From assembly GCA_050084515.1 (NCBI GenBank), contig CM114272.1, forward strand, positions 4,092,001-4,156,000: a DNA stretch of 64,000 bases, in the 5' to 3' direction. The stretch's first letter is position 1; every line of letters starts with the position of its first letter. A program made the position numbers and the translations under genes. Positions 10,812-21,259 of the stretch are shown piece after piece. The DNA comes from Blasia pusilla. Taxonomy: Eukaryota > Marchantiophyta > Marchantiopsida > Blasiales. The notes beneath the pieces are model-generated. The model was not told the DNA's origin and did no database searches. It worked only from the letters and a program-made list of their open reading frames with translations.

Positions 10812-11143
10812 TCAGAGGAGGCCATCATATACTGCAGCATGTAGCCGTTGCAAAGTCCATAGGGTGGTTGGCTCTGGGCAGTCTTGAGTCGTAGCTAGCC
10901 GTTGTTGTAAATTACTGCACCGCAATAACCACAACATCTCATTTGCTTTATGAGAATAAAACAAAGATGGTTTGAGGATGCCTGAAGTGATGAAATATCT
11001 AGCCAAGCCCTGCTAACTGGCTTCTGTAGCAACTTGTCTCTATGTACTATCCTAGCTTTTGCTCTCACCCTGGTAGATGCAAGCTTGGATTTCCGTAGGT
11101 GATGGCAAGATTGTTCATTGGCAGTTTGTGTTGGTCTTGTCAA
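10812..11143 (-). pseudogene. Helitron N-terminal zinc-finger-like fragment
   Basis: Two overlapping short minus frames (11143-10895 and 11006-10812). The first ends with MRCCGYCGAVIYNNG, resembling the Cys-x2-Cys-Gly-Ala finger near the start of plant Helitron Rep-helicases. The fragment continues with stops through about 10540 (for example SPLHLQVISL, IMASIGDFL), so about 300 bases join it to the next frame in degraded form. Assignment rests on this motif and position. Confidence 0.5.
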
Positions 11144-11189
11144 GACACGTAGACAAATAGTTGTGAAGGAGGTGATTGGCAGATCAACT

Positions 11190-11960
11190 TAAAGCTAGGT
11201 TATGGGTCAGTATGAAATTAGTATGATGTTGCTGCAGTTTCTACTGGTTGCAGGTGGTACTTATATATACGCAAAGAAGCACATTGATAAGTGTAAACGA
11301 GATGGGTCTCTTTGTCTGGTGAATAAAGCTAGATTATAGGTCAGTAAGACATTGGTATGATGTTGCTACAAGGTACAATTATGCTAGAAAGTTCATATGA
11401 AATGAGTATCTGTTGGTTGTAGGTGGTTCTTATATGTGCGCAGAAAGCAGATTGATCGATGTAAACGAGATGGGTCTCCCTGTCTGCTGAACTATCACAC
11501 TACTATGGTATGGTGGAGGTAGAAATAAGCCTTGTATTCACTAAGCCAATTTTTTTTAGGCATGTGCTTGTGATGATGTAGAAGGTCGGAACCCATAGAG
11601 AACAATTGACACAGTGGTTGTCAAAGAGGGATGAGATTAAACAGGCTTTGTTTGTAAGAGTTTCAAATGTATAAGATCAAAGCTCGTGCCAAGTATGTTG
11701 CCTTTGTGATGATGCCTAGATAAAAAGTCGTGCAGTTGGTGAACAACAGTTGTGCTCCAAAGGTAGTTTGTCTGCAAGTCCAACTTGGTATAGTGTTGCT
11801 GCAGGGTACGGTTGTGGTAGATAGGTCATAAGAAATAAGTAAGCAATTGGTTCTTGCTGGTAGGCACATATGCTCAGAGAGGAAGATTTTTAAATGTAAA
11901 GGAGATGGGCACTCGAGTATGCTGAAGTATCAAAGTATTATGATAGTATGAACAAAGAAA
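11190..11960. repeat. Three diverged copies of a roughly 150-190 bp repeat
   Basis: Copies at about 11190-11325, 11328-11500 and 11775-11960 share blocks such as GTATGATGTTGCTGCAG/ACA, GTTGTAGGTGGTTCTTATAT and GTAAACGAGATGGGTCTC (third copy GTAAAGGAGATGGGCACTC). The first two are adjacent; about 270 bases of other sequence separate the third. No coding frame is associated. Possibly subterminal repeats of the Helitron or an older element. Confidence 0.7.
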
Positions 11961-13839
11961 TAAGCCTTGAGCTTAGTAACTCTGCATTGTGAGGCATGTA
12001 ACAATAGTGAAGTAGAACTTGGAAACAAGTAGAGAACAAGCGATACAATTATCACTGGCAATGAGTTTAAATACTCACCTATTAGTGAACAATAAGAACT
12101 CCCATGCTGGAGTGACAATAGTGTGCGACAGCACACACAACCTTATTCCTGATAGGTTTTGATGAGAAGTTATCTTCACCCGGGTAATAGATGAAGAGGC
12201 TTGACAGTTGATAAGACTTATGCAATCTGGTAGCTTCTCATAGCATGTGGACGAGGCATGGTTGAGAAAGTGTAAGTGATAGTCAAGAAGTGCGACGGTG
12301 GATAAAGTTTTTGCTAGTTAACCTGAATAGGCAAGGTTAGAATTGAATAGAATATAGTTCCATGATTTGCTCTTTGTAATCTGTCGTACAATACACATGT
12401 ACTCACGCCAAACACAGATATAAGATACAGAAGTAGGGAAATGTAACACGATGTGTACCTGATTGTAAGAACGGGCCTCTGAGTTCCAATGAGAAATATC
12501 ACCTGAACATACACACGAGGTGTTGATGAACGGTAGCAGAGAAACTAAGTCACTGCATATCTTTGACCAGTAGCTAGTGATGAAATGATGGGAACCACAT
12601 ATGAGCAGGTGCTCCAGCCAATACATAGAACAAAATTTAAATGTATAGATCGCAACCTAGTTTGAGAGTGGAGGAGCTTAAGGATTCCCAATAGCCATGG
12701 ATGATCGGATTTTCAACCAATTGTATACTTGTGAAATAGGCGAGGAAACGTACGACAAATACTTACGCTATGGTGGAAAGCGTGAGGAGGAACGGGCTGC
12801 ATCAGGCGTCGTGTGAGCCCTGTGGGAGTGTTGTAGTCAGATTGCGTGTGAAAACCTGATATCTCAACCACAGGAATAAAATGAGACACCATAGCAAGGA
12901 AAAAAAATCGGGCAAGTACGCATCTCAGTAATGAGGCCAGCAAGAATCTTACTAGAAGAAATATAGGTAGATGAGGAGAGCTAACGAATAGGGATAGGAA
13001 AGGAATAATCGCATTTGTCGGTGGCAGTCCTACATAATAAAAACCAATGCAGTCAAAACCTTATAAAGGCGGACAATGGAAGCTACAAGACATGCTTGTA
13101 GCAAACCAGGAGGATCGAAAGTAAAGGAGTATGAATTACGTTCAAAGTCAGGCATTGGGCACGATTCAGATTGACACGAGCAATAAAGAAAATGAGCAAT
13201 GAGCATAAAGGTGATGTTTATGCCCTTATAGGTGAAAGTTAAATTGAAGAATATGTGCAGGACTAAGAATTAATTTGAGAGACTGACAACATGTAAGACA
13301 AGAAGCAACATATCGTTGTCCTATTTGGTGGCATAGAACCTACATAAGTGTTGCTAGACGTAAGAACCTAACTCCTGGCAACCACAAGTCTTTGATCAAC
13401 TAGTAGTACAGTTTTCGTGTAACCAAACCTAAGAGTTGAATTCAAAGATAGGTACTAATGCGGCTCAACATATGCAGAGCTAAGAATTGATGCCGCAAGG
13501 CTAGAAGATTGAACATGGTTACTCTGCTTGCACATTGTCCAACGCAGAATTTCCAATGGAGGTAGTAAGCCAGTAGAGAAGGAGTCGAAGTGCGTAGCTA
13601 CCACAGTTGCTCGCTCGAAAGTAGCCTTCACCTACTTGCAATCTTGAATTTTGGCATGTAGAGAGTATATTCTATTTATTACTCACTAAAAATGGACAGA
13701 ACAAAATCGCGTTGCAGTAATGCGTAGCCGCCATCACCACCTTCAGGCCTACCACAAAGCCTTTTGTGGTAAGCACATTGTGCACATAACCTTCGCAAAA
13801 ATGTGAGGGCTGATCCTTGCTGTTGTTGTGTAAGAATAC
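11961..13839. other. No recognisable gene
   Basis: About 1.9 kb of AT-rich sequence. Open frames up to about 100 residues exist on the minus strand (for example 12626-12318) but have no recognised motif and overlap each other in different registers. Confidence 0.5.
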
Positions 13840-14130
13840 GACAATGGTTTTTCTGAAAATGGAAGTGACTTCATGTTCACATTCCAAAAGTGACACGTTT
13901 AGAAGCCGTCGTAATGCGACGATCTCGGTTGTGAGAAACCTCTGTGTTCCTGTTGCATTTGTGTTGCAAATCCATCGCTGCAATGTTCGTACCGTATCAA
14001 TGGCATGGACAAGGTTTTTCTGAAAATGGAAACCAGTTCACGCACACATGCAAAATCTGCTCAACTGATAACCTACCGTAACGTGAAGATTAATGTTGTG
14101 ACAGTCTCGGAAATCGCTTTACCGCGTCGT
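13840..14130. repeat. Two diverged tandem copies of a roughly 170-bp repeat
   Basis: GGTTTTTCTGAAAATGGAA recurs at about 13848 and 14016, followed in both by a related stretch with TTCA(C/T)G and AAAA(G/T)..., then GTAA(T/C)G(C/T)GA. The spacing is about 168 bases. Confidence 0.6.
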
Positions 14131-14283
14131 GGCTGGCTTAAACTTGACACATGGACACCCTACGCCATCTCTGCGCTCGGAGGGACGTGAGGAAACCGTG
14201 GCCTTTATTATTATTCAATAAGGTCCACTAGTGTAGACTAAACCACAATTTCCCTCCCGTATTTGTTCCTCGTTGGAAGGAAA

Positions 14284-14308
14284 TGAGTGGCCCTAATAGG
14301 GCCACTCA
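14284..14308. repeat. Perfect 12-bp inverted repeat with 1-nt centre
   Basis: TGAGTGGCCCTA, a single A, then its exact reverse complement. Confidence 0.9.
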
Positions 14309-14332
14309 CTGCCACAGTTGGGAGGCCCCCAG

Positions 14333-14442
14333 GAGTCATGGCAACGGTGAATGCCTGTTTGAAGAAACGGGTACCTACACACCGCTCGAGTCGTGGCAAC
14401 GGTGAATGCTTGTTTGAAGAAACGAGTACCTACACATGACTC
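14333..14442. repeat. Tandem duplication of a 55-bp unit
   Basis: Units 14333-14387 and 14388-14442 both contain GGCAACGGTGAATGC and GTTTGAAGAAACG and differ at a few positions, mostly transitions. Confidence 0.9.
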
Positions 14443-14459
14443 CCGTTTTTGGGAATGGC

Positions 14460-14632
14460 AATTTTTAGAGACGTCTGAAAGAGATTTTTGTGCTCTTTCG
14501 GACGATACCAAATTTTAAATTCTTGTTTATAAAAAAATATTATTATTATTCAATAAAGTCTACATGGGAATTTCCTCCGTCCCCGTGTAGTCCACACGAA
14601 TGGACTTTATAAACAGGAATTTAAAAATTGGA
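14460..14632. repeat. Nested imperfect inverted repeats, possible MITE-like element
   Basis: A 12-bp near-perfect hairpin (CGTCTGAAAGAG ... CTCTTTCGGACG) is followed by a 26-bp imperfect inverted repeat whose arms are about 14509-14534 (CCAAATTTTAAATTCTTG...) and 14607-14632 (...GGAATTTAAAAATTGG). No clear target-site duplication was found. Confidence 0.55.
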
Positions 14633-14889
14633 CACGACTTCCCGAGGACTCCCACTCACGACTTGCCGTGAGTGGCACTAATAGTGGACTATGGGCTTTT
14701 GCGGCGGGCTCGGGTTGTGGGAGACGCCGGAGCTAGAGGCCCATTTAGTAGTAGTCATAACTCTCTTGTTGTTGCTATATTGTCTATGAATTTCGTAGTT
14801 GGCGGGGAATGCCCCCTTCTTCCATTTATGGTCCTTCAGGTTTTGACTCTTTGAGTCCCCCTCTTTTGTACCTCCGATGGGTTTTCCAT

Positions 14890-15193
14890 CACACTATCGC
14901 GAGGGGATTGTATCACATCTTGACATTGAAATTGGAGGAATGTGACGAGTGCTGACGTCATGTCTTGTGGAGATTAGTTTCTCAATTCCCATTGGAAACC
15001 GAGTCGTTATCGAATCCGGAGCTCCAACTGTCCATCCGTTCGGACAGAATACAGTGATTTCCCAGGGACTTGTTGCATAAGAAATCACCTCAGAAAACAG
15101 TGATTCCGTCAGTCGACGCTCCCCGGGTATGAGTCCAAGTGTCGACCAGTTTCTTGTCATAAAGGAATGGACTTTCAGAAGTGACATCCGCAC
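14890..15193. other. Possible unidentified coding fragment
   Basis: Both strands are moderately open. The minus frame 15193-14894 gives 99 residues with no recognised motif. The plus frame gives IGNRVVIESGAPTVHPFGQN then a stop, which looks somewhat protein-like. I do not recognise a family. It may be a relic exon or chance. Confidence 0.25.
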
Positions 15194-15515
15194 TTAGCGC
15201 GCGAAACATGGATTACAGGCCATGGAATCCATGTTCCTGGTTGAGTTTTTTAGGTATATTGGTTTTTAAAAAAAAAAAATTTAGAAAAAGAAGACTAAAA
15301 ACTCAGAAACTCTTCGAATTTGCTGTAAAACAAGCAGGGTAAAGTTAGGGCCGGTTCTGGCGCTTGCCGAGGTTTTTGTTTTTCCTCTTGGTTTTCACAT
15401 TTGTAACATCTACCTCTTCCAAAAACCAATTACTAAACCTGGTTTACTAATATTTACGGGAGAGTGTTCTTATTAGAGTTTTAAGAGATTTCACGTCTCC
15501 TCACACGTGTTCTTT

Positions 15516-15615
15516 AACCAATAAGATTTTTCCTCTAAATTCTTATTCCGAGTGCTCTCCTCCCTAACCAATAAGATTTTTCCTCTCAGTTTTTATTACA
15601 CGTGCTCTCCTCCGA
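15516..15615. repeat. Tandem 50-bp repeat, two copies plus a partial third upstream
   Basis: AACCAATAAGATTTTTCCTCT begins each unit at 15516 and 15566, and each ends with a GTGCTCTCCTCC-type tail. A partial copy with CACGTGTTCTTT precedes them. Confidence 0.85.
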
Positions 15616-16901
15616 GTTTGGAGTAAAAAAAAACAAATGGACGGATGAAAAAAAAATGGAAACACTCGCCGGGAAGAAATCAATGTCCGGGGTTACGTGT
15701 TGAAACTTTAACACTTGGGGTGTAAGAAAAACAATGTATTGGGCCGGATGGAGTTCAACATTACAGATTCATTCAGATTTTCAATTGGTCTCCTATTGAA
15801 ATAGCGGCCGGGAAAACTATCCGAGAAGAAAATAGAATCTTTCACCACTAGTAATTGGTTAGAGACAAATTGTGAATTCGAATGTATTTATTTTACAACT
15901 ATTAATTAGTTAGAGATACTATTTTATTTATTTCCACGATTTTGAAAACAGACCTGTTTATTTTCGGTGAAAATAAATAAATCTGCACTCAAAATCGACT
16001 TAGAACGTAGTAGAGGCCATAGCCGATTAATACGGCCGTGGAAATGACGACGGACTAAAATGTGAGAACACGTAAACGTTCGCCTCTGACCCAAATGCCC
16101 CGCTCGATTTAAGGTGACCGACGTCGCCGAAGTTACTGATAGGCAGGGCTTTGAGCTTCTTCGTCGATGAAAATCCTCGCCAAAATACAAGTGCAGGCGA
16201 ATCTTGGATCAGTCTCGTCTTTCATAAGACAAGAAAATCGTGGCTTCTATTTTCTTGGCCGTCACCCTGGACCAAAACCGCAACAGGAACGGTATGTACG
16301 TGTAGATGTGTATGGCTTAGACGGGTGTCCGTGGGCTGTGCTGAACTGGGGGCATCTCTCTGGAAACCTAGTTGCCATACCATCTCTCCATTCTTCATTC
16401 ACACAATCTCCAACACTACAGTGACTACTAGTCAAATTGCAGTCTAGGATTGGATTTGAGCTTTCAGCCTTCATTTAAGAGAGTTAGATGGTGGTGATTT
16501 TGAAAAGACAGTAATCCGGGCTGAAATTTTAGCGAAATGCTCTTGAGATGAATTTAGATGGCATGTTAGGAGAATATCGGTAACGAGAGTTCTTTTTACA
16601 AAAGCCAGATTTTCCATCATGAGACTGAGTTGGAATGTGATGATGAATTTTGACTGAATTGCAACAAAAGATTTTTACGTAAAAACGTTCCTTCACTTGA
16701 GAGGAAAATCGCTCCTTTGAAACTCGGTCAGGGTACATTATGGGATATAGCCCTACTCTACTTCGATCAGCACGGGGTGGTGGACCCTTAAGATGTGGAG
16801 AGTTAATCCTAAACTGGCGCGAACGAAGCGGTTCTCCTATGGATGGGATGATTGGTGAGTAGCAGTGGGTGTAAATACTTGAAGAGGCCAGCAGTCAGTC
16901 A

Positions 16902-19900
16902 CTACTTGTACACACGCTGCCTGATTCTACGGACGAAAGAGTCCCGTTGAAGATCAGCTCTAGATCTTTCTGCCCGTCGTGCTCCACGATGCGGATGTTT
17001 ATCGGTAGTTCGCCATGATGTGCAGAAGAAATATATCAACTTGTTGAATTTCTTCCATGCGCTTTCGGAAAAGTACAAAATACACCACAATCCAACCATG
17101 CCAACCAGGAATCCAATGCCGAAACCTGCGGGAGAGAACGCTGCTTTCGTGGCGCTGCGAGGAGGTGCAGAAGAGTTGTGGGGTGACGTTGTGCATGGGA
17201 TTGTGAGAGGGGGACCGCAGAGATATGGATTCCCAACGAAAGAGGAATTATAGAACCTAGTGTTGAATCCCTCATTGTCTGGAATCTTACCGGACAAGTT
17301 GTTATCGTAGAGTTCCAGCGTACCCAAAAATCCCAGGCTCCCCAAATTGGCAGGGATTTTACCAGAGAGCTGATTCCTAGACATATCCAAAGAATCCAGT
17401 CGAGATATGGAAGCTAGGGTGTTTGGTATCGAGCCATTGAAGGAGTTGCTCGATAGATTCAAGTAAACCAACCCCACGAGGTCTCCCAACTGGTTGGGAA
17501 TCTCACCAGAGAGAAGGTTTCCAGACAAATCGAGGGCAGTCATTGCACGGATAATGAAATACACGGTTAGCTGTGTCCCTTTCGCGGAAAGTAATATCAT
17601 CTCAAACAAAGCGTCAGTATAGGAAACGTTGGAAACAAGTTTCATGCCAGAAAGTAGATTGATACTTGGAGGCAAGCTTCCCATCAGAAAGTTGTTGGAG
17701 AGATCCAGCACCTGCAAGGTGTTTAGCGTCCATATCCAGCCCGGAATATGTCCAGTCAACTGGTTTTTCCCCAAGCTCAGCACTCGTAGTAAAGTAAAGT
17801 TGGCAGAAATGTTTGGTATCACTCCTGACAGACTATTATGACTCAGATCCAGGAGCTGCAGCTGTATACAATATTTCAAGGACTCGGGGAACGTACCACA
17901 CAAATTATTCCCGAACAGGGAAAGGGTGTTGAGGAGCGGGAAGGTACTCCAATCCCAATCGATTTGCCCACTCAGATTGTTACTGCTAAGTCTCAGACCA
18001 GTGAGGGTGCTGCAGTTCAGCAGACTCGTGGGTATTTCTCCATTTAACTCAAAATTGAGGAAAATCCAAAGATCGGACAATCCTGACAAGAGCCCGAGAT
18101 CTTCCGGCAGAACCCCGTAGAGCCCATTGGTATCCAGATGCAGGGACTGCAGCTTGCTCAATTTGGTGAGCTCAGAGGGAATTATACTTCTCAGCTCATT
18201 GTTACCCAGATTAAGTTCTACCAATTCTGTGCAATTTGAGAGGGACACTGGTATAGGACCAGACATATTGTTGGTGTAAAGAACAAGATGTTGCAAATTC
18301 CTCAGCGCACTCAACTCTTCTTGTATATTGCCAGTAAACCCATTTCGGTTCAGGTCCAGCACTTGCAAACTCGTGAGGTTTCCCAATTCTTGTGGCATGC
18401 TTCCCACCAGACTGTTCACCCACGCCCCTAATTTGGTCAGCTTGGCCAGCTTACCAATCTCCCGAGGTAGCTCACCACTGAGACTGTTATTGTCCATAAA
18501 CAAAATCTCCAAATTTCTAGATTTCCCAACTCCACGGGGATAGTTCCGCTGAGCTGGTTTGAACCCAGAAAAAGGATTCTCAGAAACCTCAATCCTCCAA
18601 ACGCCTTCGGAATAGACCCACCGAAAGAGTTTGTATCTAGGTAAATCTCTTCTGCACTAATCCACGAAGCGATCGTCTCCTATGACAGACTCTCGTTAAA
18701 AGAGCAACCCTCCAGATTCAGTACTCGAAGATTGGATAGACCAGCGAGGGAATCGATGGATCCATACAGCCCGGAGGAGTGTGGTAGAGAAAGCCACGTC
18801 AAGTTCTTCAGCTTTGTGAATGTCTGCGGCAGGGTTCCTGTCAGTGTAGTCCATGAGATGTCCAGAATCTCCAGCTGGGTAAGATTTCCCAACTCTTCAG
18901 GGATGCTTCCCGTGAAAAGGTTGCCTCCTAAAGTCAGTTCCTTCAGCGACGTGAGAGATCCAAATCTTTGATTACCATCTAGGTAACAGAACTGAAGACT
19001 ACCCGGCCACGCCAACAAAATGTCGTCTGGAATCACTCCACTGAAGATGTTTGACCCCAGATTCAATCTCGTCAATTCCGAAAGCTGCGACATCTCCTCC
19101 GGGATTGTACCATTTAGCCTGTTATAAGAAACGTCCAAGCGGACTAGCCTCCTTAGAGAAACAAGGGCACCAGGTAGACTTCCGGTAAGCCTACACTCCG
19201 AAATATCTAGCTCCTCCAAATTCGTCAGATCTCCAAGTTCCTCCGGAATGCTTCCGTTGTATTGATTGTTGGCCAAACTCAAGATCTTCAGTTTCTTCAA
19301 CTCCTTCAGAGACCTTGGAATTTCTCCCCCGAGCTGGTTTTGGCCAAGGTAGAGCTCCTGCAGATTGGTCGGTGTGAAATCCAAACCTTCCGTCAATTGA
19401 TTCGTCGTGAGATCCAGGATCTGAAGCTCGGAATGCTGCAGTAACTGTATAGGAATAGTCCCATTGAGCATATTTACTGATAGGTTCACCTCCTTCAGGT
19501 TTCCCAGTGTCCCCAACTCCGGAGATATGATTCCCGATAGCATATTCGTAGATAGATCCAGAAATTGGAGACGTTCCAAGTTCCCTAGTTCCTTCGGTAT
19601 GTTCCCCACCAACCGGTTGCCATGAAGGTCCAGTTTCTCCAGAGAACTCAGATTTCCCAGCGCCGCTGTTGACATTGAACCATTATGGTTATTAGCTCCG
19701 AGATCTTGAAGATCCCATTCGAAAACTGAAAGGCTACCCGAGAAATGATTCATGCTCAAGATGAGATAGCCTTCCAAGTTCTGGGAGAACCAGACCATCA
19801 AGTTGATTCCGCTCTAACGAAAGGTGTTGTAAGATCGAAAGATTACCTATCTCTGGAGGAATCTCGCCTCTCAAGTTGTTCCCGTACAGAGATAGACTCC

Positions 19901-20499
19901 TCAATTCCCCAAGAAGACCAATTTCAATCGGAATGACTCCACCCAAATTCGTGTTGGAGTATATGGCCAAAGTCTTCAGTTTCGTGCAATTTCCCAAAGA
20001 TGAAGGTATCTCCCCGCTGATATTTGTGAAGCCAATATCTATGTCCAGAAAATCTCCACACTTGCCAATCTGATGAGGAATTTCACCCATCAACCCAGTC
20101 CCAAATGGAGTGTGATCAAAGTGGCCATATTCCCAATTTCTCGAGGAATTATACCCGAGAGAGAATTGTGGCTGAGATCCAGTGTCATGAGGCCTTCACA
20201 CTGACTCAACGCGGACGGAACAGATCCATTAAAGCTATTAAAAGATAGATTCAAATATGAAAGGAAGGAAATATTTCCAAGTGACGGGCTGATAATCCCA
20301 GTTAACTGATTGCCTGAAAGATTGATGGAGACCAAACGTTTTGCTCCATTGCATTCCAGCCCTTTCCAAGAACAAAAGTCTGGATTCGTCGCTGGGTACC
20401 AATTGGCTAAAACCCCAGCTGGATCTTCTCGTATGCCCTTCTTGAACTCGAGTAATCGCGCCCTACGGCATGGCATGGTGAAGTGTGGCAAATAAACGA
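16902..20499 (-). pseudogene. LRR receptor-like protein (RLP), large coding exon with several frame breaks
   Basis: Cell-surface receptor without kinase; such proteins bind ligands through leucine-rich repeats and pair with receptor kinases. The minus-strand order is a splice-acceptor-like ATGTTTTGACAG ending at 20500, an LRR N-terminal cap (ARLLEFKKGIREDPAG, CSWKGLEC) at 20450-20340, then about 30 plant-type repeats (for example LSGNLLSGEIPNQLGDL). An island after the last repeats precedes the C-terminal cap (FVGNPYLCGPPL), a membrane helix (GFGIGFLVGMVGLWCILYF, about 17110-17055) and a short basic tail. No kinase domain follows. Frames change near 20105, 19755 and 18520, and a TAG stops the frame at about 18677. 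The tail may end in the alternative frame (HIMANYR then stop at about 16996) rather than at 16902. Four independent breaks favour a pseudogene over sequencing error. Confidence 0.8.
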
Positions 20500-21112
20500 C
20501 TGTCAAAACATATTTGAGTAAGGAAGTTTCTCAATGCTCAGCCTAGAAACAGCTGTAATTTTTGTCAGTATTCCCCAACATTGTTTGTACCTGAACAACC
20601 TTATTGAACTGGATCCATGATCACGTCCATTCATACAAGTAGCAGACCAGTCCAGAAAGTTTCTCAAGACTTCTACACTTGCCATCTCAAACAAGAAATG
20701 CTCAAGGTCCACAAGGAGAATTAATTCATCTCTCCAAACTTTGGCGACTGACATCGATTCTTTGCAACGTATAGGCTTCCAGATTGGACTGACAGCCGAC
20801 GAGAAGAGAGAGTGAGTATCGAACCTGTCTTCGAAGGTTGCGACCTCAACCATCGACGCTTCTACACGACGAGCCACTATCAGCGCTTCCGGAGACTTGT
20901 ATGCCCTCTCGCATGTGAGGTTTGGTTCACGGGACGTGCCTTCCACCAAAAGTTCTTCCCTTTCGAGCTTCGTCGCGATCGTCAAAGGTTGTCTCCCCAT
21001 GCGCAATTCTTCACCAGTATTCTCGTGATGTGGTCTCAAACCCTCGAACTCGCAGATTTCCGGGGAAATTGCAATTGTAGCAACCCTAGTCTTCCACGGT
21101 CTCCGCTCTCTG

Positions 21113-21180
21113 ACTTCCCCGGACACTCCAAACTGCAGGGCGGCGATCTCCAGCACCAGAAGAAGGAATGGTATCGCCAT
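21113..21180 (-). CDS. Candidate first exon of the LRR receptor-like protein (signal peptide)
   Basis: From an ATG at 21180 the frame encodes MAIPFLLLVLEIAALQFGVS, a good cleavable secretion signal, 0.6 kb upstream of the LRR exon and on the same strand. After this the open frame (to 20503) loses receptor character, so an intron of about 610 bases probably runs to the acceptor at 20500. A donor such as GAA|GTCAGAG is possible but weak, so the exon end is approximate. Confidence 0.5.
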
Positions 21181-21259
21181 CTTTGGAATTATGCATGTAG
21201 AAAATGGACTCTAGAGGAAATCTATGCTTCGTCGGGGCACATCATTAACTGACAATGAC

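Larger units (their letters stand above)
8416..11145 (-). mobile_element. Helitron remnant (Rep half), apparently split by the gypsy insertion
   Basis: Minus-strand fragments match the order of a plant Helitron Rep-helicase protein: a Cys-type finger near the N-terminus (about 10900), a central conserved region (10517-9951), GSPSWHRHLLRDLNAMVAKW (9910-9850), the Rep HUH region (9566-9558), and the post-Rep region (9389-8524). After a frameshift at about 8520, coding-like sequence (ETIAKILDILRPDLNF) continues almost to 8416 and then stops where the candidate LTR begins. No PIF1-like helicase is seen, so it would lie beyond the gypsy element, left of the window, if present. Helitron ends (5' TC, 3' hairpin-CTRR) were not located. 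Confidence 0.75.
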
